From: Spisula solida
Lineage: Eukaryota > Mollusca > Bivalvia > Venerida > Mactridae
Length of the DNA stretch: 64,000 bases
Assembly: GCA_947247005.1 (NCBI GenBank)
Contig: OX365949.1
Coordinates: 5,404,001-5,468,000, forward strand
Direction: 5' to 3'
The position numbers were made by a program, and so were the translations under genes. The notes under the pieces are model-generated. The model did not search any database. It was not told where the DNA came from and saw nothing but the letters and a program-made list of their open reading frames with translations. Shown in pieces: positions 44,619-58,100 of this stretch. The stretch's first letter is position 1. Every line of letters begins with the position of its first letter.

Positions 44619-47600
44619 ATGCAGTATGATTTGTTGTACAAGGAGTTAGGAGAGTATGGACGATTGCAGCGATGGGTCGTCTGGTCTTCTGCAACTACAA
44701 GTATATGGGCCGGATTTCTCATCTTAACATCTTTCTTTACTCTCGTGATTCCTAATCACAGGTACGTGTACATTGTGCTTGTTTCCTATGGGTGTTGGAG
44801 TGTCATTGAGATGGACCAGAAAGACAATTACTTTTATTTCTTTTATCATTGTCTTATTTTAATAGATATTATTTGTATTAGTATGTAGTTTAGTGAAAAA
44901 GTTTTTGGTTTTCGCTGCCCTTTTCTCGTATTAAATGTTTACAATGTAGCTAATGATAAATAGCCAATGATAGGGATTCTATCTGTCAAAAATCGCTAGA
45001 CGGCATTGTGTACGTGTTGCGAGTTTTTAGCCCATCCACAATTGGTCAGCCCTACCGACTGAGATTTGTGTGTATCTAGTTTTTTTCGGGGTACTCTGAG
45101 GATGTGAATGGAATTGGCAAACTCATTTAAAAAATATTTTAGTTGTTAATAAATTATCTTTTATTTTCTAATTATGTTTAAAAATATTCCTTGAGATAAC
45201 CAAAGGCCCTTCTTACAAAACACTAAACGCGATAGGGGAGGTAAGATGTCTAGCGCGCGAGAAAAAGGCGGTCGGTTAGCTTTTTAGACTACGCGCAATT
45301 TCATTCGTCTGCCATCTTCGCTTCGGTCAAGTAAGTTCAGCCTACAATCGGTCAAATAACTGTTTATACGATTAAAGTACTTGTTTTAAACAAGGAAAAC
45401 TGTCTTTTATACACAAAATTAACGTAGTTAAACAAATAAATCAACTTTCGATGCTAATTTTCATCATAATGTTTGATAAACGAAGCGTATCCAAATCGGT
45501 TCGTACCAAAATTATTGTCAACAACAAAAAAACGACCAACAAACCATTTATTGTGAATTAATAATCAACAATAATTCTATGTTACACGACCATGTTACTT
45601 GATCTTATAATGTAGGACAACTGTCTACTGCTGTTTTATCAATACAGATCTCCGTGAAAAAAATATGAGAATTGACCAAAGTACTAACAATGTAACTTTT
45701 ATTATTATAAGCAAGTTTATTGGGGTGAAAAACGCTAAAAATATAACAAAGATCATGAATTCCTCGGTGCTTTTGATCTGTGGATAGTATGAACACCACA
45801 ACTTCAAGACCGAAGAAGTCAGTTGTACCAAGACCCTTCAAAGAACCCTCGGATCCAGTTAAGGTCTGTGTTGGTTGACCAACGTTTAACAAAGTTTCTG
45901 TCGTGTTGATCGGTGTTCATCTGTCGCTCTGCTGTGACTGTCCATGTCAGTATGTAGCTGCCGTGTGATGCCGTCATTAGAGCTGTCATTGACCTTTAGA
46001 AGCGGTATCAACACTATTTTTAACCAATCGATTATTGATTCACATTACCTGGGTAAATGAATGTAACCACCAAAAATGCTCCTTTTCCTGCACAAAACTG
46101 TCCCTCTGTTACGATTGATTTATTGAAGAATTACCCCCGCCCGTCCATTCGAGTCAATTCTTTGTAATTAGCTGGTAAAATTACATGAAACTTAAAACGA
46201 ATATGAATGCTCATACTAAGATGATGCCCGTCAAGTTTTGTTATTGGTCAATTTTCTTTAGCGTTATTGCCCTTGATTTATTGAAGAATTCACTCTGCCT
46301 GTCCATTCACATTCATTTCTTTGTAAATAGCTGGTAGGATTTCATGAAACTTAAAATGAATAGGAACGCTCATACTGTGATGTCCATCAAGTTTTTAGCA
46401 CACCTGAGCACTCGTGAACATGTTTTACCTAATCTATATGAAACTTGGACACAATGTTTGTCGCTATGAAATCTAAGTCAAGTGCGTAACTTGGCCATCT
46501 GGGGTAAAAAACTAGGTCACAAGGTCACATCAAATTAAAACCTTGTTTAAACTCTAGAGGTCACATTTTTGATGTTATATTAATGACAAAATGTGTAGCT
46601 TTATGAAATCTAGGTCTAGTTTGAAACTGGGTCATCTGGGGTAAAAAACAAGGTCCACAGGTCACTGATTCTGCCTAAAATGCTAGCCATCAGGTGAGCG
46701 CTTTAGAGCCAATGGCCCTTAGAGTTATTGCCCTTGAGTTATTGAAAATTCTATCTGAATTTCATGACATTTAAAATAAATATAAAATGTATGAACAACC
46801 ATACTGTGAAGATACCCCTCACTAATAACTTTAATAAGTTATTTTGATCTATTATCCATGGATGATTGACCCCCCTTTAGGCAATGCCTTAGTTCACATT
46901 ATTGCAATGTTTGTATACAAGTGACAGACCAGATTAAACGGACTATACGTTTTGTAATAATTATAATGAACTTAGAACTGACCTTCATGGTCGAGTGGTT
47001 AAGAGCCACTTATCCCTCATTGCTGCTGGTTCGGATTCTACTCGAGATGACGAAGTGTGTGAGGATCCTGTCCGTCTGGTTTGTACAAGCGTACACCGTC
47101 TGTAGGGTTCTATCCGTGTGTGTATACCAAAACAACTTGCCAGAACAAAAAGGCACCTGAGATACTCATTCTTCATTCTACGTAATAGAAGAGTCACTAC
47201 GCGATGTCGATGTTGATGTAACATAAACAGACAATAAAATAAACTTCTTGGATGATATCGTAAAATGTCATATATATACAATGTATGTATGATTAACATT
47301 AATACGATTCACTAATAGGATGTAAAATAGTGTTTAACTTCTGTGTTTCAGATGTGCAATCCCAGGATGGGACAATGATACATACGTCATACAAAACGAT
47401 CATCATCTTGCCGCCATTAACAGCACTATACCTGCAGCAGGTGCTGATGATGACTTCCCTTACGATCAATGTCATTATTACAAAGTTGTGGATAAGTTAG
47501 GAAATACGACAAAAGAAGAGTGTTCAACATGGGTCTATGACCGTTCCATCTTTCATTCATCTATTGCCGCTGATGTAAGACTCTGTGTATTTTGATTGAT

Positions 47601-50600
47601 TCTGTTTTTGTAATAATTCAGTTTATTCATTACATTCTTCTGCGGACCATAATAAAAATAGGTTTGGCAATTTTGTTATTCACAGAAATATTATTATTAC
47701 GACATTTGCGATTGTGATCGAGCATTATGGTAACGTTAGCTGACTTCAAATAACGGGCGCATGACCGGAATGTAGCAATTGTATGTGAGAAAACTACAAA
47801 ACAGCCTTGCGTTTAAGGAAACATTACGTGACGTACGTTTCGTTCCTGGTACGCACCTGTACGTTCAAGGAAAGTAACCTGCAAACATGTTTAACAGTCA
47901 CGGGTTTTTGTCGATATAATCCTTCGTTGTACGCTTCGTTTGCGGCGTACTAATTCCCGTTTTTTCCGTTCTCAGTTCGAAATATGTACGGATGCACGGA
48001 TTTTACTATTCACATTCTTTTGTTTGCCTCTGTCCGTCATTTTGTTTAATAATACAAATACTCACACACCACCTCCGGATATGGTTAGCCAAATCTTGGC
48101 GTACGTGTCCAACATGTTTTTTAAACATACCGTTCAACGATAAACAGGTGCGTACAAGGTGCGAAACGGACGTCACGTGTTGTTTCCTTGAACGTAGGGC
48201 TGTTTTAGCGACTCAAAGTCCGCTCGAAAAAAGAAAACAGGGTAAAAGTACATTTTTGTATAATGTTTAAAGAATCTGTTTGTTTTTCAATGTTAATTAA
48301 TATGTTCTTGTAGAATTTGTAATAATCTTAACTCTTGGTGACTGTTTGAGTTTACTGTATGTTGCAATATTTCAGTTCAATATGGTATGTGGTAATGCAA
48401 TCATGAAATCCAACGCTCAGATGGTGAATTTTGCAGGAATATTTGTTGGCTCCATAGTTACAGGAATATTTTCAGATAAGTAAGTCAGCTGTGCTTTTAC
48501 TAGTATATATAGTTCCATATTCAATAGAAACACTCCAACTTTAAGCTCGTCCTCTTTTTATTTAGTAACTCGTGGTCACCACAGCAACACGAACATGTCA
48601 TGTAATGTAGCTAAGGATCGTCATGCAGAGGGCAAGTGTGATCGTCGACTTACGATAAGTTGATCATCATCGCTGTAATGTGGGTTAGAATCACATCCAG
48701 TCTAGAATTTAAAGGTTTAGGAAGCAAACCAGTCGGCTTTCAGGGGAACAGGGATTCTAAACGGGAATGCTCTAAACAATGCTAGTACATGTATATGATG
48801 TGATGATACTTTCTTCGTCAATATACACTGCATTGCTCTAGCTATTGGTGAAATCCAAGACCATAGCGACGATGCTTATATGAATGCGATGATTATTATA
48901 ATACATACTTTCATCCTAAAGTAATTGCTACAAGGCACAAAAGTGTGGATTGCTCCTCGCATTAAATCATTTATTACTAATCAATACAGGTTTGGAAGGA
49001 AGAGAACAATGTGTACGTCATTAAGTCTACTATTCTTCTCTTCATTGGCCATGGCCTGGTCCCCAAACTATATCGTCTTTGTAGTTTTAACGTTTGTTGT
49101 CGGATTCATGAATGTTGGACAATGGATGCCATCATTCGTTATTAGTGAGTATTAACCGTCCATCATTCGTCATTTCTTATAAGAACATATGACACGATAT
49201 AATGTTGATGGGCCACTAAATCGGATTTCGACACGAATTGTATTTTTATCACTGTCTACTCCAAGGCGAAAGCGCCGAGGTAGCTCAGTTGCCAAGGAAC
49301 CACATACAATATAAAGGAAAGATGTCAACAAGCACAACTGTATACAACTACAGGTACAGAAGAGGTGCAAGATAAGTACGTGTATAAATTATGGCTATGA
49401 TATCTAATTCTGTGTTATTTTTGTTTTTATTTGGCTTAACGTCCATTTTCAAACCACGTTTTTAGTTGACAAAACCATTTGTCTAAGATGAATTATCAAC
49501 CAGTATTTACTTGTTCTTCCTTAATCAAAGTTTTATCAACTTCTCACCAACCGGGTAAGCTGATGGAAACAATTTTACTGAAGAACAGAACTATTCCAAC
49601 CACGTTTTCATGATGACAGGTTATAGTACGTATATACATGTACTCGTACCTTTCAGCCGTTTCAATTTAATTATTACTTTTAGGAATGGAGTTCGTTGGT
49701 CCAACTCATCGTAATTTTGCTGGATATGTGGCAGGCTTTTTGGCAGCTTTTGGTCATATTGCCTTAGCTGGACTGGCATATGGTATACGGGACTGGAGCA
49801 CATTGTTGATTGTAGCCTCATCATTCGGTGCAGTGTATTTTCCACTTTGGTTGTAAGTGTTTCCTTTATATTTTATACTCTAGAACATGAGTACTACTTA
49901 CTTTTAACAGGTCATTCAGTTTCGTAAATGTTCCATTACTTGACATCCTGATCAAGAGTAGAGTTTGGAACATTGTGATAAGCCGTCCTATTTTTCAGAT
50001 GTCCGGTATTTGCACATCTTATGTCAACGGAGTTAACATTTAAATGCCTAATTTATTATGACGTTATAGAATCATTCACGTTATCACGACCTATATACAT
50101 TGAAAGAATCATTGCAACACAAAAATATAGATTAAAAATGCCCGAAACAAATAGAATGGATTTGACGTCTAGCGTGAAACCATATCACTTCCACATGACA
50201 AAAACGAAAACAAATACATATTACATGCATCCTACAAAAAAGATGAGATTCGAATTAACATATGCTTGAAATAAAAATATCAAAATCAGTGATCATACGT
50301 AGAACCAGATATGTTATTGACCTTATTGAATCATTGCATACCTAGATGGCATTCGCATTTTAAAAGTAACCTTTATTACTTGATTAGAAAACGTCTGTTT
50401 CCCGAATCTCCGAGATGGTTAAGCAGTCGTGGCAGGAACGAAGAAGCCAAGGAAGTGATCCAGATGTGGGGGAAATGGAACAAGGTGGAATTGTCTGAGA
50501 GTTTCTTTGAGAAGGTACTAGCTGAAGACGAAGAACAACAAGAAGTTATTAAAGGGAATGTTTGGGATTTGTTTTCTACTAAAACCCTCGCTATACGAAC

Positions 50601-53600
50601 AATTCTCATTTTTATTGTGTGGTATGTATTTTATGTATGCAAAGCATAGACAGATCTTAAAATTATCAACGACTTCCGTTAAAAGTAGTTCTTGTTTGTG
50701 TAGTGATACGCTACTACTTCTAGGCCTTTACTATCTTCGTAAGCAAAAAGTAAATTAGATCTACATAATTTGAATGAATTGACGTCGAAAAAAACACTAT
50801 TTTGTTCCATTGACATTGGTAGGCTTAAATGCTACGTTTTGGTTAGATGACTGCTAGTTCACTGTCATTGTTGATAATAGTAAGTAACATATAGTGACGT
50901 CACGTAAAAGTCTAAAACAGATCGATAGATTTTGTTACTGTTTTAAATGTTAACTCATCCATTATGTATTGCGATATTCGTTTTCATTTAACGACACACA
51001 CAGAGATGGGAACACTACTAATCTATATTTTTATTACAGGTTTTGTGTTTGTCTCGGGTATTATGGAATGGCTTTCAGTGCTGGAAATTTGGGTTCGGAC
51101 TTATATCTCAACTTTATGCTGCAAGCTTTGGTAGAACTTCCAGGGACGGCATTGTGTATACTCCTGTTAGATCGTATTGGCAGAAAATCAGTGTTGGCTG
51201 GGAGCATGTTGATTGGTGGTGCCGCACTTGTTGGGACTATTTTTACATTAATGTACCTACCAGGTAAGTCACTAAAATGTATTAGTGAGCTCCCCTTGTT
51301 GTTTTGTAGTATTACATGTAATAAAGTATGGCAACAATGGACTGGCCCTCATGCTTTTCGGTCGTCCTATCAGGTGTTTTTTTACGAAGTAGAAACATTA
51401 TTACTGTACAATAACGAAAACACGCGAATCTATATAATAATGAGTACGTACCAGTTCAAAAATGTCGCATATTACTAACAGTATAACTTCTCTATATGTT
51501 ACCATTGAGGACCTTGTTGTTGTTTGTTTTTATTCAGTTTTAAATATACTAATGGAGTTGCATAAAGAGCAAATCCAATGAATATGGACTTGATATTTGT
51601 GTTTTGTAATTTGATGCAGTTTTATTGTAAATGTAATTATATCTAAGTACATAACTAAATTATTGCAATAATTGCCCCCCCCTCCGAGTATTGGGTCTTT
51701 GTTGAGCATACTATTAACTGTATACATATTATATGTTGGCTAAAAACCGTGAAGGTTATTCAAATAGTATACCTATATTGGGCTTATAACCGTAAACGTT
51801 ATTTAAATAGTATACTTAAATGGGGCTAATAATCGTAAAGGTCATTCAAATAGTACATGTATACCTAAATGGGACTAATGACCGTAAAGGTTATTCAAAT
51901 AGTATACTTACATAGTGTACTTAAATGGATAACACACACTCAAGAGCCAACTCTGTCCGGTTGCAACAAAATCTTATATAATGCATTCAATTGGAATATA
52001 TTTCATATTAAAACGTTTCTAAAAGAAAGGTTAAGACTAATATAGTATCAACTATTACATATAGTATATAGTAGAAATTAAGCTTATAGTAATATTCTAT
52101 TTTTTATTCTATTATCAGACAAGCCAGTGGCAACCACTGTTCTGGCAGCAATCGGAAAGATGGGGTTGTCCGCCGGTTTTGCGACAGTTTATATTTACTC
52201 TGCTGAACTATTCCCGACTGTTGTACGGAACGCTGGTTTAGGTGCTAGTTCAAGTATGGCACGCATAGGAGGAATGATGGCACCATATGTTGCTGATATG
52301 GTAATAAATGATAAACTTGTTAGGTGTGCGCGCATGCGCATGTTTGTGTATATGTATTACAAACTGTGTTGATATGTTACGTGTACATGTTAGGGAGGTT
52401 TCGAACTGAACGAGTACGAGTAGTTGTACCGTGTAGCTAATCGTACAAGCATTGCACAGGATGCATTTTAAATTTGCTTGTGTAACAAAACGTGTGCCTG
52501 TAAATCACGTGACAGAACATGTTTTTTTTCACGAATCGATAACGAGTTTTGTATAGCTTAATTGATCCACGGGCGATGAAACCGCATACGCATGCATGTG
52601 TGATATAGTACACATTTTGGTCAGTGCATAACACGTCCGTTACTTGTAGAAACCATGCATACCTGGATGATGAAATATCCAAAATCCCTGAATTCTGAAT
52701 AAAGTCGTTCATGAATCCAACGTTTGACTGGTATGGTATGATATGATTTAAGACGGATATATGTACACTCTTAAATACGTGTATTATCTTCATTTCCAGG
52801 ACCGGCTTGTAGGTGGGCCATTTGGCAAGGCGTTACCACAGCTTGTGTTCGCGGTATTAACAGTAGCAGGTGGATTAGCTGCTCTTCTCTTGCCTGAAAC
52901 CTTACATAAAACTTTGCCAGAAACAATAGAAGATGCTAAAGGATTTGGAAAGTACGTAAAGAAGTTGTGAATGCTGTATATACAATAGTTAGATTGAATA
53001 AGGGTTACATGGATCATGCATGTTCGGTCCCAAGTATTTATGTACATATTTGTACATTTTGATATACAAAATATGAACATATTTCGTGCGGAATCTTATG
53101 ACGTATGGCAATAACATGGAATTTCTGAACAAGCCTATAATTGATTGCTTTATTTGAACAGTTACATTGGCATCTGGTTGACAATGTCACCAAATATACT
53201 ATGCCAATGCTCTGTCAATGATAATTTTCTCTGGATCGAAGAATTCGTTCGAAGGTTCGAGTCTTGGAAGTGGACCCCTGGTATTAGTTGATACAGGATA
53301 ATTACAAAGTCACTTTCTAATGGGTACATGGCAAAAAAAATATGCATGTGTAAATATGGAAAGTTGCTGTTGTCACAATAATATAATCCCTTTATCACAG
53401 CGTGTACACTGGTAGTGTAATTTAGGCACACGTAACAATTAAAATGAACCCGAATGTAGCTACTACCGATTCCAATTAATGTAGTTGGTAATAAGGACTT
53501 TATGACTATTTGTCAGTCGTTTACAAAAAAATAATAATGTTTTCATTAGCTATCACATCTATGTTTATTTGCTACTTTTCTTGCATTAATACTGATATTT

Positions 53601-53904
53601 ACATATATGCGTAGTCAATATAAACTTATTAATGTAGGTCATTAAGATTATGAAAAACCTATGTACATACTTATAAAAATTATGTGTTGTTGTCTCGTCC
53701 ATTCTTTCTTTCATTTAATGTCAAGTTGCAATAACTACTAGTATATTTCCTCGAGAACCAAGGAATTTGTTCGAATTATTAGTGTATAGTATACTGACAA
53801 CGCTCTAAATGAATATATGTTCTTTGTATTGTTTCAGAAACATTCCAAGAAAGGACATCAAACAAAAGAAATTGTATACCAACTCTGATGTAACCAAAAT
53901 GTGA
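44619..53904 (+). CDS. SLC22-family solute carrier (organic cation/anion transporter-like), paralogue B
   Basis: Ten coding exons: 44619-44761, 47352-47574, 48376-48479, 48990-49144, 49684-49852, 50388-50621, 51040-51263, 52119-52300, 52800-52951 and 53838-53904, all GT/AG, joining to 550 codons plus stop. It is a 12-helix MFS membrane carrier with the SLC22 pattern: 'LLYKELGEYGRLQRW' before TM1, a Cys-rich exon 2 loop (CAIPGW, DQCHYY, EECSTW) with NDT/NST/NTT sites, SDKFGRKRT across exons 3-4, PESPRWLSSRG in exon 6, LDRIGRK in exon 7, ELFPTVVRNAGLG in exon 8 and LPETLHKTLPETIEDA in exon 9. Seven exons equal paralogue A in length; exons 2, 6 and 10 differ by 3, 3 and 18 bp. It keeps canonical GEYGR and PESPRW where A has GEYGC and PESVRW. 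The substrate is unknown. The short C-tail differs fully from A after the first residues. Confidence 0.94.
46030..46830 (+). repeat. Degenerate tandem/dispersed repeat in intron 1 of paralogue B
   Basis: Blocks 'TTATTGAAGAATT', 'CTGGTA(A/G)(A/G)ATT(A/T)CATGAAACTTAAAA' and 'ATCTGGGGTAAAAAAC(T/A)AGGTC' each recur two or three times. It ends with GGTGAGCGCTTTAGAGCCAATGGCCCTT, a motif familiar at the ends of mollusc dispersed repeats. Confidence 0.6.
46988..47240 (+). mobile_element. Diverged tRNA-derived SINE in intron 1 of paralogue B
   Basis: The A-box-like TGGTCGAGTGGTTAAG (46988-47003) and B-box-like GGTTCGGATTC (47028-47038) suggest a Leu/Ser tRNA-type head. The body runs to an A-rich end near 47240 (ACAATAAAATAAAC). 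No target duplication found. Confidence 0.55.
47798..48206. mobile_element. ~409-bp MITE with long inverted ends (intron 2 of paralogue B)
   Basis: AAAACAGCC...AAGGAAACA...ACGTGACGT...GGTACGCACCTGT on the left is mirrored by ACAGGTGCGTAC...ACGTCACGT...TGTTTCCTT...GGCTGTTTT on the right over about 60 bp with mismatches. The flanks show no clear duplication. No coding frame. Confidence 0.75.
51733..51930 (+). repeat. ~50-bp minisatellite, about 4 copies (intron 7 of paralogue B)
   Basis: Units contain 'CCGT(G/A)AAGGTTATTCAAATAGTATAC' variants followed by (T/C)(T/C)AAATGGG(G/A)CTAAT. The copies are diverged. Confidence 0.8.
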
Positions 53905-53965
53905 TACCTGGAATACTAGCTATATAGGACATAATTTATAATAGCCTGAACAAATATATTATTTA

Positions 53966-54340
53966 AGAAATAATGAATACGAAGCTGTGCTTTGTTGCGT
54001 AATTATATATAGGCACGTGTTTGAATGTGTAGTAATTAAATCACGAGTGCTTAGCACGAGTGATTTAATGTACGCATTCAAACGAGTGCCTATATTTTAT
54101 AACACAACACAGCACAGCTTCCTATCAATTATTTCGATTCTAACATCGCCATTGCTCTGCCATTTATAGCACAACAAGAAAGGTTGACGTCAAACTACTT
54201 TTCTAGGAACGTTACCGTCACGACATTTGTCATAATATATGACGTCAAACGTCAGCTATGTTTTATCGCGGTAATAAATCAAAGCGCCGAAAGCATTATA
54301 GTTGTTCGAATGAATGCAGGAGAAGTTTAATTAAAGATGA
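53966..54340. repeat. Foldback unit, copy 1, 3' of paralogue B
   Basis: A long hairpin (53966-54134) centres on CACGAGTGCTTAGCACGAGTG; the arms include AAATAATGAATACGAAGCTG and GTTTGAATG/CATTCAAAC. A tail of about 200 bp carries two TGACGTCA octamers (54185 and 54240). The whole unit is repeated 387 bp further on. Confidence 0.85.
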
Positions 54341-55164
54341 TGTTATTACTTAAGAAATAATGAATACGTAGCTATGTTTTGTTGCGTAATAAAATATAGA
54401 CACGTGTTTGGATGCGTAGTAATTTAATCACGGGTGCGAAACACGAGTGATTTAATGTATGCATTCAAACGAGTGCCTATATTTTATAACACAACAAAGC
54501 ACAGCTCCTATTTATTATTTCGATTCTAACATCGTCAATGCTCTGTCGTTTATAGCACAACAAGACAGGTTGACGTCAAACTATTTTCTTTCCAAGGAAC
54601 GTTACCGTCACCGTTACGTCATTTGTCATAGTATATGACGTCAAACGTGACGTCATCAATCAGCTATATTTTATCGCGGTAATAAAATATGGAAAGCTCA
54701 ATATACGCAAAGAAGGCAAATCCCACGTGCTATGTTAGAATAGCGTATAATCTTTAATAATACATGCTTTAATGTATTGATGTAAACTCCTATCAGTATA
54801 TACTAGCAAGTTTTGTCCCAAGCAGAATTAATGATATGCATGGTCTAAAAATAGTTAATAGGGCTATTGTAAATACCCATACCAGTTACACGCACGTGCC
54901 TATGTTCTTCAGAGTTTTGAGTCGGTACTAATCGTTTTAGAAAAAGTTATTTCCGGTTAAGAAAATTGCGAAGTCGAAAGAAGTGAATGGTTGAAATTAG
55001 TCGTATTCAAATTACGAAACTATTGAGTCAGTCCTTACATACTCTTTCATAACGTTTCGGCATATAAGCCTGATTCAAATCATGAAAATTATTGAAAAAA
55101 TACATAATTATCTTATTTAATCCAACGTAAATAAAACAATATGGCGACGTCGGAAATGACGTCA
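54185..55164. promoter_or_regulatory. Cluster of six TGACGTCA (CRE-type) octamers
   Basis: Exact TGACGTCA at 54185, 54240, 54571, 54636, 54648 and 55157. This is the palindromic CREB/ATF binding site. Five of the six are carried by the duplicated foldback unit. Whether any is bound or affects paralogue B is unknown. Confidence 0.35.
54353..54700. repeat. Foldback unit, copy 2
   Basis: Diverged second copy of 53966-54340, with hairpin 54353-54522. Its tail carries TGACGTCA at 54571, 54636 and 54648. Confidence 0.85.
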
Positions 55165-58100
55165 TATCATTTAATGCGACGTCATCGCACGTTAACGCGA
55201 CGTCGTCGCACGGCATAGCGCGCCAACTTGTGAATATGTTGAATTGAAATATAAATAGCAAACGAGTGTAAAACTATAATAACTATTTATAGGGCATATT
55301 TGTGCAAACCGTCTCCTAGATTGGAAAACACTCTTCGAAGTATTTGTTCGCCTGGTCTTCTATGTGGTGCTGCCTGGCAGCCAGAGGCTAGATCACTCTA
55401 TAGTCTCTGTTGAGCAAACACATTCCATAGTTATTTTTTTCCTCGATCAGATTATCAAACAAATGAAATCCCCGCTGGATGCAGTGCATTTGTTCATATT
55501 AGAAATCGGTCTATTTATTGACCGGTAGGTAGACTCATGCTATTCATTCAGAAGTATGGTATGGTCTCAATTATATTGCGGTCACCGTGAAATTTCGGAT
55601 GTTTTGGCTTTCTTCGGTCAATAAAATATTGCAATGCGACAAAGACCGATGTGATCCGCATGAAATAAAAACTATTTTGCTTGATTGGTTTACATCCGCG
55701 TAGGTAGTTACGCAACATCACTGGCTGACCGGTTTACTATTACAAAGATGGCACCGCCTAGCGGCGGCGTAGGAAGAAACGTAGTTTCATCAACTAAACT
55801 ATGAGCGATTGTAGAACGTGTCTATAAATATTGTTATTCGATAAATCGAACAACTTTTAAAAATGGTAAGCTCAGTATACAGAAAGAAGGCAAATCTCAC
55901 ATGTTAAGTTAGAATAAAACTTTACACACGTGTATAACTGTTATTAAAATTAGATTCTTCGTTAGTGGTGATTTTATCGCGGTCCAGTTGCTCTTAAAGG
56001 GCAGAAATAAAAGACAGTTCAATGTAAAATATTAATATACGGATGTATGAATAAACTATTTTCGCTAGTTTTATTCGTTTGGTTTGTACAGTTTAGTTCA
56101 ATTTAAAAAGACAATAAAAATTCGGCAGCACTCAACTTAACCAGCCGAGCATAGAAACATAAAAGACATCACATACCAAAAAAAAAATACGCGACATATT
56201 GTCCAACATACACAAACCCAACCGACAAAAGGCCAAGTTTCAGCTGTAAACCTATCGAAAGTCCAATTTCAAGCTGTCAACAAACTGATATCCCTAGCTG
56301 AATGCCCTAGTTTTAGCAAATACAAACGCCGAATGACTCAGACTCAGCTATACAAAACTGAATGCCCTAGTTTCAGCAATAAAATAGCCGAATGATCTAG
56401 TTTCAGTTGTAAAAGGGGCTGAAATACCTAGGTTTAGCAGTCAAACGTCCCAAAAAGCCAAAAGAACAAATGGAAAATCTCTGCAGCCGCACAAATAATT
56501 AAAAAAAAAAATTGGAAAGGGGTTGCAATGGCGCAAGAAAATGAAACAAAAAGCTAGAAACAAAAGAAACCTACATCCGTAACTGAACAGCTTCATATTA
56601 AATTATAAACAAGTCAAATAGTTTTCTGCGGGCAGATGATTTAGTTGTATTGTTTAGGATGTGTTTCTTGCAGTTTGGATGCTGATCGAATTTATCCCGG
56701 TGTATGTTTAAATATAGCTGTCCAAATAATTCAAATACATGACTTTTATATCGGACAATGCCGATTAATCTAACATAACCAACTATAATATATAACAGTA
56801 ATTTTGAACTTTATCACAACATTACAACAAATGTTATGAATGAATCGTATTCAGTTTAGACAAACATATATCCTCTAATTTTTGGGAGGCGTTTAAGCCT
56901 CTCATTACTACCATTGCCCATTTCTTAATACAAAATAAACCTCCTTTAGGCTGCTATGTGAATCCGCATTCAAGTAGTTCCAGAAACTGTCAACATTCCC
57001 AATACTGCTACATATGTTTCTCCAAAATGTTTAACTGATTTAAGCCAAGCAACAACATTTGTTTATTCTAAGATCAAAAATTATGGTGAAACTGTTCTTT
57101 AAATCGATATTTTTGCAAAAAAATCACTACACCAGCCGATACCGAACTTGTTTCATAATACGAAAATGACGTGTTCATCAAATGTCCCGGCTGTAAAGCT
57201 ATTTTTAGAAACTTCAGACTACGGTCAAGCGATGGTTTTATCAATGAATCGTATACGGTCTGCAAAGTACTGTTATGCAATCATATGGTGTCGCTGTACT
57301 AGCTAGCCGCTTTCTATTGACTGTCTCACGTTGTGAGGGAAGTGATTACAAGACGGTACCCGGTACTGTAGAATCTGATAAATAAGCGCGTAGTATTATT
57401 TTAAAGCCACTTTTGATATACGCATTCAATACAAGTATCACATATAAACTAATATGCACCTTTTAACAATTATTTAGATACCCAACATGCCTATATAGTC
57501 ACATATGCCTATTTTGACATTCAAGACAAGATCGGCAGTAAGAAAACGAACATTAAACTTGTAAAGTCGGTTTAAGCTTTAGTAGCAGCAACCAGATCGC
57601 CTCCCATCAGTACTCTCAGTGCTAAGATTTGGTTTTGTATTGTGCCGAACGAATGATCAACAAATAATTTGAAAAACATTTATCATGTATCAGTATACCA
57701 TGCTTCTGTTAATCTAGCAATGTGTTCTCTACGGAATGTACTCCATTGCCCACTATATTTATCATTGACCGGGAAGGGGAAGCGCTTTGCTTGTATAGCT
57801 GCAGGTCACGTGTCCCTCAATGGACTTTTCACTTTGAATATACCAATACACCTTCAGCCTGCAGGTAACAAGCCGGATAGGGTAAGAATATCGCAAACAA
57901 ACTAGATAGGTGACGAATAGTGAACGGAAAAAAACTATTGCACCATTAGAATTGGCCAAGGTGCGTCGTCACTGTACAGGTTACCGGTATACACGGCGCC
58001 CAACAGGAAATTTAATTTTGATGAAGCAGGTTACATGTACATTATTCAAATCTTACGACGGTCAGTCAAAAATAACTGAGAGTTGTTGATTAAAGCCTTC

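Noticed and set aside
45605..45892. 95-codon minus-strand frame in intron 1 of paralogue B
   Set aside because: No motif recognised and overlapping frame of similar length; no support for coding.
50021..50269. 82-codon frame between exons 5 and 6 of paralogue B
   Set aside because: Intronic; paralogue A has no counterpart and exons 5 and 6 join correctly without it.
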